From Wenzhouxiangella marina (GTDB lineage: Bacteria; Pseudomonadota; Gammaproteobacteria; Xanthomonadales; Wenzhouxiangellaceae), in assembly GCF_001187785.1 (NCBI RefSeq), contig NZ_CP012154.1:1978501-2042500 (forward strand): a stretch of DNA of 64,000 nt, in the 5' to 3' direction. Below the pieces are notes generated by a model that was given only the letters and a program-made list of their open reading frames with translations, ran no database searches and was not told the DNA's origin. Position 1 is the first letter of the stretch, and the number at the start of each line of letters is the position of its first letter. The translations under genes were made by a program, and so were the position numbers. This document shows positions 28,481 through 38,197 of this stretch, in pieces.

Positions 28481-28497
28481 GGCAGCACCATGCTGCC
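28481..28497. promoter_or_regulatory. Palindrome in the folE2 leader
   Basis: GGCAGCA-cca-TGCTGCC, a perfect 7+3+7 inverted repeat, lies 20-40 bp before the folE2 ATG, just downstream of a possible -10 TAATAC (28510-28505, minus strand). It may be an operator or an RNA hairpin. It does not look like a Zur box. Confidence 0.35.
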
Positions 28498-28585
28498 GAC
28501 TGCGGTATTAGATCGTTCGAGAATAAATGAAACGTGAGCAGGCTGCCTCGGGCAGTGTCTGTCATGCGTTGGAATGCCTTGAAAA

Positions 28586-28662
28586 TGGTCGGAGCGGGGA
28601 GATTCGAACTCCCGACCCCCACAACCCCATTGTGGTGCGCTACCAGGCTGCGCTACGCTCCG
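28586..28662 (-). tRNA. tRNA-Pro (GGG)
   Basis: A 77-nt tRNA with encoded CCA, acceptor stem CGGAGCG/CGCTCCG, anticodon stem CCACA/TGTGG and a seven-base loop ATGGGGT that holds anticodon GGG. It lies downstream of ihfA-merR, the usual position for this tRNA in pseudomonads and xanthomonads. Confidence 0.97.
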
Positions 28663-28700
28663 ACCGACAAACCGGGGATTTGAAAACAGACAAGACCGCT

Positions 28701-28729
28701 ATTGTAGCCTCAGCGTCGCAGAACGTGAA
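28701..28729 (-). promoter_or_regulatory. Candidate tRNA-Pro promoter
   Basis: On the minus strand TTCACG (28729-28724) and TACAAT (28706-28701) are separated by 17 bp. The site overlaps the 3' end of merR, so the tRNA can be made independently of the long translation operon. Confidence 0.5.
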
Positions 28730-29066
28730 GGATATCTTCCAGTTCCGTGCGCATCTGGCGCACCAGCTGCTGGCTGAGCGCGACGTCGTCCTGCGCCTTT
28801 TCGCCCTCGAGGCGCTGACGCGCGCCGAGGATCGTGAAGCCCTGCTCGTGCAGCAAGCTTCGGATCTGGCGAATCATCAGGACGTCGTGGCGCTGGTAAT
28901 AGCGACGGTTGCCGCGCCGTTTGACCGGCTTGAGCTGCGGAAATTCCTGCTCCCAATAGCGCAGAACGTGCGGTTTGACGGCGCACAGCTCGCTGACTTC
29001 ACCAATCGTGAAGTAGCGCTTTGCCGGGATAGGAGGTAGCTCCTGATTACTCCCCGGATCCAGCAT
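28710..29066 (-). CDS. MerR-family transcriptional regulator of the ihfA locus
   Basis: A 118-residue protein with a MerR-type winged helix at residues 16-85 ([30 protein letters not shown] spans its first half; [15 protein letters not shown] its wing) and a short dimerisation helix. It has no C-terminal metal-binding cysteines, so it is not a copper or mercury sensor. This gene is conserved directly after ihfA in many gammaproteobacteria; its target is not known. Its start overlaps the ihfA 3' end by 20 bp. Confidence 0.9.
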   Translation of the reverse strand: MLDPGSNQELPPIPAKRYFTIGEVSELCAVKPHVLRYWEQEFPQLKPVKRRGNRRYYQRHDVLMIRQIRSLLHEQGFTILGARQRLEGEKAQDDVALSQQLVRQMRTELEDILHVLRR

Positions 29067-29346
29067 AGGCTTCTACCCTCGCTCTGAGCTTCTGTCCCGG
29101 TTTGAAGGTCACCACGCGGCGAGCGGAAATGGGGATTTCCTCTCCCGTCTTGGGATTACGACCGGGCCGCTGATTCTTGTCCCTCAGCTGAAAGTTGCCG
29201 AAACCGGAAAGCTTGACGTGATCGCCGGACTCCAGAGCGCCACGAATCGCTTCGAACCAGGCATCGACGAATTCCTTCGCCTCACGCTTGTTCAGGCCCA
29301 CCTCGTCGAACAGCGTGGCCGCCAGGTCCGCTTTGGTCAGTGACAT
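29047..29346 (-). CDS. ihfA: Integration host factor alpha subunit
   Basis: DNA-bending subunit of IHF, which with IHF-beta organises promoters, replication and recombination sites. The 99 residues from ATG 29346 ([24 protein letters not shown]) equal the E. coli length and include the DNA-binding beta arm around [22 protein letters not shown] (region of residues 60-82). The TTG at 29355 would add three residues; the ATG is preferred because GAGGT stands nine bases before it. It follows pheT with a 5-bp gap, the classic arrangement. Confidence 0.96.
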   Translation of the reverse strand: MSLTKADLAATLFDEVGLNKREAKEFVDAWFEAIRGALESGDHVKLSGFGNFQLRDKNQRPGRNPKTGEEIPISARRVVTFKPGQKLRARVEAYAGSGE

Positions 29347-29351
29347 CCCCT

Positions 29352-31727
29352 TCAACCTCTCAGTTTGGCGTCGAACCGTGCGTCCAGACCCTCGACCACC
29401 TTGGCTGTGAGGTCGTCCACATCGGAGTCCTTAAGAGTGCGCGAAACATCACGAATAATCAAGCCCATAGATAGACTTCTGGACCCGCTTTCGACACCCG
29501 GACCACGATACTGGTCAAAAATGATGCACTTCTCGACCATCGAACCGGCCAGTTCACGCACGGCCCCGACCAGATCGGCCGCCGGCACGCTGTCCTTCAC
29601 GACCAGGGAAAGATCACGCCGTACGGCGGGCACGCGACTCAGGCCCCGGAATTCCGGCAGGCGTTTCCTCGACAGCCGATCGGCATCGAGTTCGGCCACG
29701 AAGGCCGTCTGTGCCCAATCCAGCCGCTCGACCAGGGCCGGGTGCAATTGACCCAGCCAGCCGACCTGTTCACCGTCCAGCAGGACCTCCGCCGCCTGAC
29801 CCGGATGCAGCCAGCTGTGCGCGGACGGCTGGAAACTCAACGCGCCGGCCACGGCATTGAGTTCGACCAGATGTTCGATCTCACCCTTGAGGTCGAAGAA
29901 ATCGAGAGCGCGCGCCTTGCCGCTGAAGTGCTCGGCGCGGCTGGCACCGGTCATCAACAGGCCCAGACGCTGGGTCTCGACCAGGCCCTCCTCGCCGCGA
30001 CGGAAGCAGTGCCCCAGCTCGAACAGACGGAAGTCCGCGTGCTGACGACGCAGATTCGCACCGGCGGTGTTCAGCAGGCCGGGCAGCAGACTGGTACGAA
30101 GTACGGCCATGTCCCGATTCAAGGGGTTGGCCAGTGCCTGGGCACCCTCGAGCAGGTCCAGGCGCTCCAGTTCGCTTTCACCGACAAAACTCCAGGTCAG
30201 GATCTCCTGGAAACCACGGGCGGCGATCTGATGACGAAGGCGCTGCTCCGGCAGCTCGGATTCCGAGGCCACATGAATGCTGAGACCGCCACCGGGACGA
30301 CGCGTCGGCAGGCGATCGTAGCCGTAGACGCGGGCGACTTCTTCGATCAGATCGGCCTCAATCTCGATATCTCGACGGGCACTCGGAGCGATCGCCGTCA
30401 GCGTGTCGCCGTCGGTGTCGACCCGCATGCCGAGGCGCTCCAGCAGTTCACCGGCCTCGCTGGCCGAGAACTCGCTGCCCAGCAGTCGATTCAGCGCCGG
30501 CACGCGCATCCTGACGGGCTGGCTGTCGGGCCTGTGCGCGGCCTCGACGGTCGAGACCAGGGGACCCGCCTGCCCTCCGGCGATGTCCAGGATCAGGGCT
30601 GTCGCCCGCTCGCAGGCCAGTTCCTGCAGCTTCGGATCCACACCACGCTCGAAGCGATGCGCAGACTCGGTGGCAAGACCCAGACGGCGGGCGCGGCCGA
30701 TGATGGCCTCGGGATTGAACCAGGCCGATTCGAGCAGCACATCGACCGTGTCCTCCTCGACCATCGAACCTTCGCCGCCCATGATTCCGGCCAGGGCCAG
30801 CGGGCCCTCATGGTCGGTAATCAGAAGCATGTCCTCGTCCAGCTCGATGTCCCGACCGTCCAGCAGGGTCATGCCCTCGCCGGCCTCGGCGCGCCGGACC
30901 CGGATGCCACCGTTGACGCGCGACAGGTCGAAGGCGTGCATCGGCTGACCCAGCTCCAGCAGCACGTAGTTGGTGACGTCGACCACCGGCCCCAGACTGC
31001 GGATTCCGCTGCGCCGCAGTGCCTCGACCATCCACAGGGGCGTTTCCGCCCCGGCATCGATGCCACGGATGATGCGGCCGACATAGACCGGGCAGTCCTC
31101 GGGGGCGAGCAATTCGATGTCGGGGCGGTCTTCGATGGCGGCGGGGACCGGTGCCATTGTCGGCGGCTGCTGAGGCACGCCGGTCAGCGCGGATAGCTCG
31201 CGCGCGAGACCGCGCACGGACAGGGCATCGGCGCGGTTAGGCGTCAGATCGATATCCAGCACATGATCGTCCAGGCCCAGCGCCTCGGTCAGCGGTGCGC
31301 CGGTCGGGACGTCCGCCGGAAGCTCCATCAGTCCGGCACCGTCTTCGCCCAGGCCCAGCTCCGGCTCCGAGCAGAGCATGCCCTCGGAGCGAATGCCGCG
31401 CAGCTTGGCCGGCTTGATCTTCAGCCCGCCGGGCAGCGTGGTCCCGAGCGTGGCCAGCGGGGCCTTCAAGCCCAGGCGCGCATTCGGTGCACCACAGACG
31501 ATGGTGCGTTCTTCGGAATCACCCTGGACGCGGCAGACCCGCAGGCGATCGGCGTCGGGATGGGGCTCGATGGCGACAATTTCACCGACAACGACCCCAT
31601 CGAGGGGCGGTGCAACGGCAGCGACTTCATCGACCTCCAGACCGGCCAGCGTGAAACGCTCGGCCACTGCCTGCGCATCGAGTTCAACCGGCACCCAGGA
31701 CTTCAACCAGCGATAGCTGACCTTCAA
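29352..31727 (-). CDS. pheT: Phenylalanyl-tRNA synthetase beta chain
   Basis: Large subunit of the alpha2-beta2 enzyme that charges tRNA-Phe. At 791 residues it has the N-terminal EMAP-like tRNA-binding domain ([21 protein letters not shown]), the B3/4 editing domain ([14 protein letters not shown]), the B5 domain ([20 protein letters not shown]), the catalytic-like core ([19 protein letters not shown]) and the C-terminal anticodon-binding FDX-ACB domain ([18 protein letters not shown]). It starts 75 bp after pheS and is full length. Confidence 0.98.
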   Translation of the reverse strand: MKVSYRWLKSWVPVELDAQAVAERFTLAGLEVDEVAAVAPPLDGVVVGEIVAIEPHPDADRLRVCRVQGDSEERTIVCGAPNARLGLKAPLATLGTTLPGGLKIKPAKLRGIRSEGMLCSEPELGLGEDGAGLMELPADVPTGAPLTEALGLDDHVLDIDLTPNRADALSVRGLARELSALTGVPQQPPTMAPVPAAIEDRPDIELLAPEDCPVYVGRIIRGIDAGAETPLWMVEALRRSGIRSLGPVVDVTNYVLLELGQPMHAFDLSRVNGGIRVRRAEAGEGMTLLDGRDIELDEDMLLITDHEGPLALAGIMGGEGSMVEEDTVDVLLESAWFNPEAIIGRARRLGLATESAHRFERGVDPKLQELACERATALILDIAGGQAGPLVSTVEAAHRPDSQPVRMRVPALNRLLGSEFSASEAGELLERLGMRVDTDGDTLTAIAPSARRDIEIEADLIEEVARVYGYDRLPTRRPGGGLSIHVASESELPEQRLRHQIAARGFQEILTWSFVGESELERLDLLEGAQALANPLNRDMAVLRTSLLPGLLNTAGANLRRQHADFRLFELGHCFRRGEEGLVETQRLGLLMTGASRAEHFSGKARALDFFDLKGEIEHLVELNAVAGALSFQPSAHSWLHPGQAAEVLLDGEQVGWLGQLHPALVERLDWAQTAFVAELDADRLSRKRLPEFRGLSRVPAVRRDLSLVVKDSVPAADLVGAVRELAGSMVEKCIIFDQYRGPGVESGSRSLSMGLIIRDVSRTLKDSDVDDLTAKVVEGLDARFDAKLRG

Positions 31728-31802
31728 GACAACCTCCTAGAATCTTTGCGACCTTGTTCATGCCCATTGCCGGGCGCGCGCCCGTCAAGGGCGTATTGAT
31801 CG

Positions 31803-33171
<1,369 letters not shown>

Positions 33172-33186
33172 GTTCGGACTCCTTCC

Positions 33187-33384
33187 TTACAGCTTGGGCA
33201 ACATCTGGCGAATCGACTTCTCGTCGGATTTCGCCACCAGAACGGTCGAGCGCAGGCGACGCTTGCGCTTGGTGTCCTTCTTGGTGAGGATGTGGCTGTG
33301 GAAGGCGCGCTTGCGCTTGATGCGCCCGCTGCCCGTGGCCCGGAAGCGCTTGGCGGCGCCCCGGTTGCTCTTCATCTTCGGCAT
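33187..33384 (-). CDS. rpmI: 50S ribosomal protein L35
   Basis: 65-residue basic L35, starting [20 protein letters not shown] and ending [10 protein letters not shown]. The frame stays open to 33498, but ATG 33384 gives the canonical protein and is preceded by AAGGAG. It opens the rpmI-rplT pair and is separated from infC by a 208-bp structured leader. Confidence 0.97.
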   Translation of the reverse strand: MPKMKSNRGAAKRFRATGSGRIKRKRAFHSHILTKKDTKRKRRLRSTVLVAKSDEKSIRQMLPKL

Positions 33385-33592
33385 TGTCGTCTCCTTGTTT
33401 TCAAGGCTTGTGTCACCATCCTGCAGCGCCCTTGCGCGTGCCGTCGCGCTCGGAACTTTTGCGGCTGCAGTCAGGCTCGTTTTCGAGCGTCCGGTCAAAA
33501 ACCCCGAAGCGCTCCACCCCCGGCGTCATGCGCCGGAAATCTTCAATTCGTCTGCCGACCGCCCCTCTCGGAGAGCGCTCGGCAGCGCTTGT
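33385..33592 (-). promoter_or_regulatory. Structured infC-rpmI leader, candidate L20-binding autoregulatory site
   Basis: This 208-bp non-coding stretch between infC and rpmI has several strong inverted repeats, for example CCGGCG-5 nt-CGCCGG (33520-33536). A CTGCAG-containing segment recurs, which could allow long-range pairing. In E. coli the same gap holds the pseudoknot through which L20 represses rpmI-rplT. The position matches; a homologous fold was not proven by eye, and an internal promoter or attenuator is possible. Confidence 0.4.
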
Positions 33593-34111
33593 TCAGGTCT
33601 TCTTCGGCGCCAGCATCATCACCATCTGGCGGCCTTCCATCCGCGGATACTGTTCCACGGTGATCTCGTCAGCCATATCGGCCTCGACGCGCTTGAGCAG
33701 GTCACGACCCAGCTCCTGGTGCGCCATTTCGCGACCCCTGAAACGCAGGGTCACCTTGACCTTGTTGCCTTCTTCGATGAAGCGGCGAAGGTTGCGCATT
33801 TTCACGTCGTAGTCATGGTCATCGGTTCCGGGACGGAACTTGATTTCCTTGACCTGGATCTGCTTCTGCTTCTTGCGCGCGGCCTGAGCCTTCTTCTGCG
33901 CCTCGAAGCGAAACTTGCCCCAGTCCATGATCCGGCATACCGGCGGATCGGCCTGCGGCGCGATTTCTACAAGGTCCATGCCCTCTTCTTCGGCACGGGC
34001 CAATGCGTCCCTGATTCCCATGACGCCGATCTGGTCACCCTCGGACCCCACCACGCGCACTTTCGGTGCCGTAATGTCCTCATTGCGTCGGGTCTGCTTA
34101 TCGTTGGCGAT
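33593..34111 (-). CDS. infC: Translation initiation factor IF-3, probable AUC start
   Basis: IF3 keeps 30S subunits free and proofreads the start codon. From the ATC at 34111 the protein has 172 residues beginning [19 protein letters not shown], very like xanthomonad IF3; the C-terminal domain includes [17 protein letters not shown] and [13 protein letters not shown]. An in-frame TAA lies just upstream, inside AAGGAG-8 nt-ATC, and no ATG, GTG or TTG occurs before the GTG at 34060, which would remove 17 conserved residues. infC normally uses AUU, a rare codon that IF3 discriminates against to autoregulate; AUC would act the same way. Confidence 0.92.
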   Translation of the reverse strand: MANDKQTRRNEDITAPKVRVVGSEGDQIGVMGIRDALARAEEEGMDLVEIAPQADPPVCRIMDWGKFRFEAQKKAQAARKKQKQIQVKEIKFRPGTDDHDYDVKMRNLRRFIEEGNKVKVTLRFRGREMAHQELGRDLLKRVEADMADEITVEQYPRMEGRQMVMMLAPKKT

Positions 34112-34153
34112 GAGTGCTGCTCCTTAGAAATTTACGAAATCCTGAACAAGCCG

Positions 34154-36076
34154 TTAATTATCGCTCAAAGCGCTGCGCTGCGCTACCTCTTCGCGCAGGC
34201 GCGCGGCCAGCTCGTCCACGCTCATGGTTCCGAGGTCGGTGCCGTCGCGACGGCGCACGGCGACCTGGCGGTTCTCGACCTCGCGGTCGCCGACCACCAG
34301 CAGGTACGGAATCTTCTCCAGCGTCCGGCTGCGGATCTTGTAGCCGATCTTCTCGTTGCGCAGGTCGGTTTCCACGCGCAGGCCTGCTGTCTGCAGGGCT
34401 TCGGCCACCTCACGCACGTAATCCGCCTGGGCATCGGTGATGTTCATCACCACACCCTGGACCGGGGCCAGCCAGAGCGGCAGATCACCTGCGTAATGCT
34501 CGAGCAGCACGCCGATGAAGCGCTCGACCGAGCCGAGGATCGCGCGATGCAGCATTACCGGCACCTGACGCTCGCCGTGCTCATCCACGTAGCTTGCGCC
34601 GAGTCGACCCGGCATCGAGAAGTCGACCTGCACCGTGCCGCACTGCCAGACCCGGCCGATGCAGTCGGTCAGGGAGAACTCGATCTTCGGCCCGTAGAAG
34701 GCGCCCTCGCCCGGCTGCAGCTGATATTCGATGCCGGCCGACTCGAGGGCTTCGGCCAGGGCTTTCTCGGCCTTGTCCCAGACCTCGTCGGAGCCGACAC
34801 GCTGCTCCGGCCGCGTCGAGAGCTTGACCGCGACGTCGGTAAAACCGAAATCGCGGTAGACATCGAAGACCAGCTCGTTGAAGGCCGTCACCTCGTCGCG
34901 GATCTGATCCTCGGTACAGAAGATATGCGCATCATCCTGAACGAAATTGCGCACCCGCATCAGTCCGTGCAGGGATCCGGAGGGCTCGTTGCGGTGGCAG
35001 GACCCGAACTCGGCCATGCGCAGCGGCAGATCGCGGTAGCTCTTGAGGCCCTGGTTGAAGACCTGGACGTGACAGGGGCAGTTCATCGGCTTGACGGCGT
35101 AGACCCGGTCTTCGGAGCTGGTGATGAACATGTCGTCCTGGAAGTTTTCCCAGTGCCCCGACTTTTCCCACAGGCTGCGATCGACCACGGAAGGCGTATG
35201 CACTTCTTCGTAGCCGGCCTTGCGCAGGCGTTCGCGAATGTAGTTCTGGATTTCCAGATAGATGCGCCAGCCACGATCGTGCCAGAACACCATGCCGGGA
35301 GCCTCGGGCTGGGTGTGGAACAGACCCAGCTGCGCGCCGATCTTGCGGTGATCCCGCTTTTCGGCCTCTTCCAGTCGCTTCAGATACTGCTTGAGCGCCT
35401 TCTTGTCGCTCCAGGCCGTGCCGTAGATGCGCTGCAGCATCTCGTTGTCGGAATTGCCGCGCCAGTAGGCGCCGGCCAGCTTGGTGAGCTTGAAGGCTCC
35501 CAGCTTGCCCGTCGACGGGATGTGCGGACCGCGGCAGAGGTCGATGAAGTCGCCCTGGCGATAGAGCGAGATCGTTTCGCCGGCCGGGATATCGGAAATG
35601 ATCTCGGCCTTGTAGTCCTCACCCTGATCGCGGAAGAAGCGGATGGCATCATCGCGATCCATCACCTCACGGAAGACGGGAATATCCTCTTCGACGATCT
35701 TGTTCATCTCGGCCTCGATGGCCTCGATGTCCTCCGGCTTGAAGGGCTTGTCCCGGGCGAAATCGTAGTAGAAGCCATGCTCGATGACCGGACCGATGGT
35801 GACCTGAGTCTCCGGGAACAGACGCTTGACCGCCTGCGCCATCAGATGGGCGGTCGAGTGACGGATCAGATCGACCCCCTCCTCGTCCCGGCCCGTGATG
35901 ATGCGCAGTTCGGCGTCATGGTCGATTTCGTGCGAGGCATCCACCAGGGCGCCATCGACCTCACCGGCCAGGGTGGCCTTGGCCAGACCCGGGCCGATCG
36001 ACTCGGCCACCTGGTGAACGGTCACCGGCGATTCGAAACTCTTGATGCTGCCATCGGGAAGCGTGATCTGGATCAT
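34154..36076 (-). CDS. thrS: Threonyl-tRNA synthetase
   Basis: Class II synthetase charging tRNA-Thr. The 640-residue protein has the N-terminal TGS domain ([14 protein letters not shown]), the editing domain ([16 protein letters not shown]), motif 2 and the zinc Cys ([29 protein letters not shown]), motif 3 ([21 protein letters not shown]) and the anticodon-binding domain. ATG 36076 gives the standard start; the frame is open to 36169. It heads thrS-infC-rpmI-rplT-pheS-pheT-ihfA-merR. Confidence 0.98.
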   Translation of the reverse strand: MIQITLPDGSIKSFESPVTVHQVAESIGPGLAKATLAGEVDGALVDASHEIDHDAELRIITGRDEEGVDLIRHSTAHLMAQAVKRLFPETQVTIGPVIEHGFYYDFARDKPFKPEDIEAIEAEMNKIVEEDIPVFREVMDRDDAIRFFRDQGEDYKAEIISDIPAGETISLYRQGDFIDLCRGPHIPSTGKLGAFKLTKLAGAYWRGNSDNEMLQRIYGTAWSDKKALKQYLKRLEEAEKRDHRKIGAQLGLFHTQPEAPGMVFWHDRGWRIYLEIQNYIRERLRKAGYEEVHTPSVVDRSLWEKSGHWENFQDDMFITSSEDRVYAVKPMNCPCHVQVFNQGLKSYRDLPLRMAEFGSCHRNEPSGSLHGLMRVRNFVQDDAHIFCTEDQIRDEVTAFNELVFDVYRDFGFTDVAVKLSTRPEQRVGSDEVWDKAEKALAEALESAGIEYQLQPGEGAFYGPKIEFSLTDCIGRVWQCGTVQVDFSMPGRLGASYVDEHGERQVPVMLHRAILGSVERFIGVLLEHYAGDLPLWLAPVQGVVMNITDAQADYVREVAEALQTAGLRVETDLRNEKIGYKIRSRTLEKIPYLLVVGDREVENRQVAVRRRDGTDLGTMSVDELAARLREEVAQRSALSDN

Positions 36077-36118
36077 GGGTTGCGCGACTTTATCGGCCTT
36101 CGGCGAATCAGACCGCGA

Positions 36119-36124
36119 ATTATA
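36119..36124 (-). promoter_or_regulatory. -10 element of the thrS operon promoter
   Basis: A consensus TATAAT on the minus strand (36124-36119) with a T-rich upstream flank. A matching -35 is weak. Transcription would start near 36112, leaving a leader of about 36 nt before thrS. Confidence 0.5.
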
Positions 36125-36205
36125 GAAAAACCGGCCGCGGATTACTTGAATACCTGAACTCGATGGCATCGGGACTGCACATCAAGCCAGAAGCAAGAAG
36201 AAAGC

Positions 36206-36762
36206 CCCCTTCCCAAGGTTTCTCGGGCGCGAGAACGGCGGTGGCGCGCGGAGCGCAGGAACCGCAGTTCACGAAACAGTAAATGAGGATTCCGAGTACC
36301 TAACGACGCCGCCGTTCACGATTCCTGAGCTCGCCAGGGGAAATTCCCTTCCCAGGGTTTCTCGGGTGCGGGAACGGTGGTGGCGCGCGGAGCGCAGGAA
36401 CCGCAGTTTACGAAACAGTGAATGAGGATTCCGAGCACCGAACGACGCCGCCACTCACGATCCCTGAGTTCACTAGGGGAAATTCCCTTCCCAGGGTTTC
36501 TCGGGTGCGGGAACGGTGGTGGCGCGCGGAGCGCAGGAACCGCAGTTTACGAAACAGTAAATGAGGATTCCGAGCACCGAACGACGCCGCCGTTCACGAT
36601 CCCTGAGTTCACTAGGGGAAATTCCCTTCCCAGGGTTTCTCGGGTGCGGGAACGGCGGTGGCGCGCGGAGCGCAGGAACCGCAGTTTACGAAACAGTAAA
36701 TGAGGATTCCGAGCACCGAACGACGCCGCCGTTCACGTGCCCGAGGAAGCTTGGGAAGGGAA
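36206..36762. repeat. Tandem array of four 139-bp imperfect-palindrome units
   Basis: The same position in each unit recurs every 139 bp (for example GAAACA at 36273, 36412, 36551 and 36690). Each unit is nearly a complete inverted repeat centred on GAAACA: TTTAC/GTAAA next to the loop, GGAA/TTCC and AACGGCGG/CCGCCGTT further out, and CCCTTCCC/GGGAAGGG-type ends. Units 2-4 are nearly identical; unit 1 and the right end of unit 4 are diverged but still match each other in inverted orientation, so the array keeps about 40-bp terminal inverted repeats. It ends 3 bp before the CCA end of tRNA-Val. It contains no convincing gene; short ORFs in it only translate the repeat. Confidence 0.9.
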
Positions 36763-36765
36763 TTT

Positions 36766-36842
36766 TGGTGGGCGATACTAGATTCGAACTAGTGACCTCT
36801 GCCATGTCAAGACAGCGCTCTAACCAACTGAGCTAATCGCCC
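36766..36842 (-). tRNA. tRNA-Val (GAC)
   Basis: A 77-nt tRNA with encoded CCA, acceptor stem GGGCGAT/ATCGCCC, D-loop AGCTCAGTTGGTTAGAGC, anticodon loop TTGACAT and T-arm GTTCGAATC. It is transcribed toward the 139-bp array. Confidence 0.98.
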
Positions 36843-36857
36843 TGTACCAAGCCCGCC

Positions 36858-36886
36858 AATTTACCGTAATCACCCATCGACATCAA
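36858..36886 (-). promoter_or_regulatory. Promoter of tRNA-Val
   Basis: On the minus strand TTGATG (36886-36881) and TAAATT (36863-36858) are 17 bp apart, followed by the GC-rich discriminator GGCGGGC. The tRNA begins 16 bp after the -10. Unless terminated, this promoter would also transcribe the 139-bp array. Confidence 0.7.
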
Positions 36887-36948
36887 TACCCTTTGCAAAA
36901 AAAATTCCCTCATCACGCATGAAACTCAACCAGACCCGAAAAAGCATG

Positions 36949-37181
36949 AACCGCAGATTGCGCAGATGAGCGCAGTTGACCCGCCCCGGGTGGTGCAGGC
37001 CTGCAGGAGGCACGCAAGAACGCCCGGATGGACTGCATGCCCGGGTGCCATTGGACGTCGGTCGAAGCTCGAGAGGTCGCCACGGCCGGGATCCGGCCCT
37101 GTGTTCAAACGATGCAATCTCGACGACTCGATGCTGTGTGTTCATCCACGTCCATCTGCGCAATCTGCGTAATCTGCGGTT
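36949..37181. repeat. 233-bp element with terminal inverted repeats (MITE-like)
   Basis: The left end AACCGCAGATTGCGCAGATG (36949-36968) is repeated inverted at the right end (37152-37181), where AACCGCAGATTACGCAGATT is followed by a second GCGCAGATGG, i.e. one 10-bp period is added. The centre has no convincing gene, though it contains a perfect 12-bp palindrome TGCAGGCCTGCA (36994-37005). Similar AACCGCAGATTxCGCAGAT ends occur as dispersed repeats in many environmental bacteria. The rest of the 36843-37312 gap holds the tRNA-Val promoter and, after 37181, about 130 bp with nothing recognised. Confidence 0.65.
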
Positions 37182-37312
37182 GCTCCCCCTGTTGAAGGCC
37201 GAGATTTGTAGGTAATCAGGAAAAACTCGAACGTGTCGACGCGATGGCGAAGCTTGAGGCGTCGATCGGACCGGGCCACGAAATCGAAACGCTTGCAGTA
37301 AACTGATGACCC

Positions 37313-38197
37313 ATGAAAAGCCTTTCTTTCATCAAGCTCGAGACCTTCATCCTCGCGCTGGCCTCGCTGTCACCGGCGATGGCCGAAACCCTCCCGATCT
37401 ATCGGGTGGATGTGCTGGTGTTCGTCCACGCGGACGGCCGGAGCGATCAGCGATTCAGCGACTCCATCGTCGACTGGGGCGAGCGGGCGGACCCGCTGGC
37501 CCATGCGCGGGCGGCGGCCTGGGTGCCGCCCGTGCCGGACATGGATGTGCTCGATCCGCTGGAGGAGGAGCGACGAGCGCGGGAGGAAGCACTGGCCGTG
37601 ATCGACAGTCTCCGTGCCCTGGAGGTCGGCGGGCCACGCGAGGAGGCGGAATTCATGGGCGGCCCCGTCTATCCTGTGGCCTGGATGGGCCTGGACGCGC
37701 CCCACCCCGACATCCGCCGGGCCTGGACCCGGATGGAAGAAGGCGTCGGGATGGTTCCACTCGTCTGGCGTTCCTGGTATCAACCGCTGGCTCAGGGCGA
37801 CCGGGGCCGCTGGTTGCGTTTGAGCGGCGACCGGACGCTTGGCGTGGACTGGTTGCAGGCCGAAAGCATACAGCCTGAGTTCGAACTGAACGACCCGGGC
37901 ACTCCCTATCTGCTCCCGCGTCGGACCTTTCGCCTGGACGGTGGAGTGCGAATTCGCCAACGCCAGTTCATTCATGCCGAGCTCGACCTGAACTGGCAGC
38001 AGCCCGTGGCCGCCGCTGCCTATCCGCTCGACGATGCCTGGTTTCACGGCCCAGGTTACCTGACCCACCGACTGGGCCAGACGCGGACGATCCGTCCCGG
38101 CCGCCTCGAATACTTCGACTCCAGCTGGCTGGGTGTCCTGATCCGCATCGAGGAGTGGCCTTCTCCACTGGCCGCGCCGGCCGAGAGCGCTCGGTGA
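37313..38197 (+). CDS. CsiV-like exported protein
   Basis: A 294-residue exported protein with signal peptide (FILALASLSPAMA, cleavage near residue 24). It has the pattern of the CsiV family: an N-terminal YRVDVLVFVHADGRSDQRF, a central LSGDRTLGVDWL, strands GGVRIRQRQFIHAELDLNW and the closing LEYFDSSWLGVLIRIEEW. CsiV proteins are periplasmic and poorly understood; some influence lipid A modification. Its stop overlaps the GTG of the MFS gene (GTGA). Family assignment is by pattern, moderately secure. Confidence 0.7.
   Translation: MKSLSFIKLETFILALASLSPAMAETLPIYRVDVLVFVHADGRSDQRFSDSIVDWGERADPLAHARAAAWVPPVPDMDVLDPLEEERRAREEALAVIDSLRALEVGGPREEAEFMGGPVYPVAWMGLDAPHPDIRRAWTRMEEGVGMVPLVWRSWYQPLAQGDRGRWLRLSGDRTLGVDWLQAESIQPEFELNDPGTPYLLPRRTFRLDGGVRIRQRQFIHAELDLNWQQPVAAAAYPLDDAWFHGPGYLTHRLGQTRTIRPGRLEYFDSSWLGVLIRIEEWPSPLAAPAESAR

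Noticed and set aside
28461-28585. Zur box before folE2
   Set aside because: No AT-rich palindrome resembling Zur sites was found.
36077-36169. 31-residue N-terminal extension of thrS
   Set aside because: It crosses the likely -10 element, and the TGS domain starts at ATG 36076 as in other ThrRS.
36206-36762. CRISPR-like periodicity
   Set aside because: The whole 139-bp unit repeats; there are no unique spacers and no cas genes.
36422-36836. Short ORFs inside the 139-bp array
   Set aside because: They repeat the same peptide once per unit pair and run into tRNA-Val; no sign of coding selection.
36870-37163. 97-codon ORF in the tRNA-Val upstream gap
   Set aside because: It lies across the inverted-repeat element and shows no family features.
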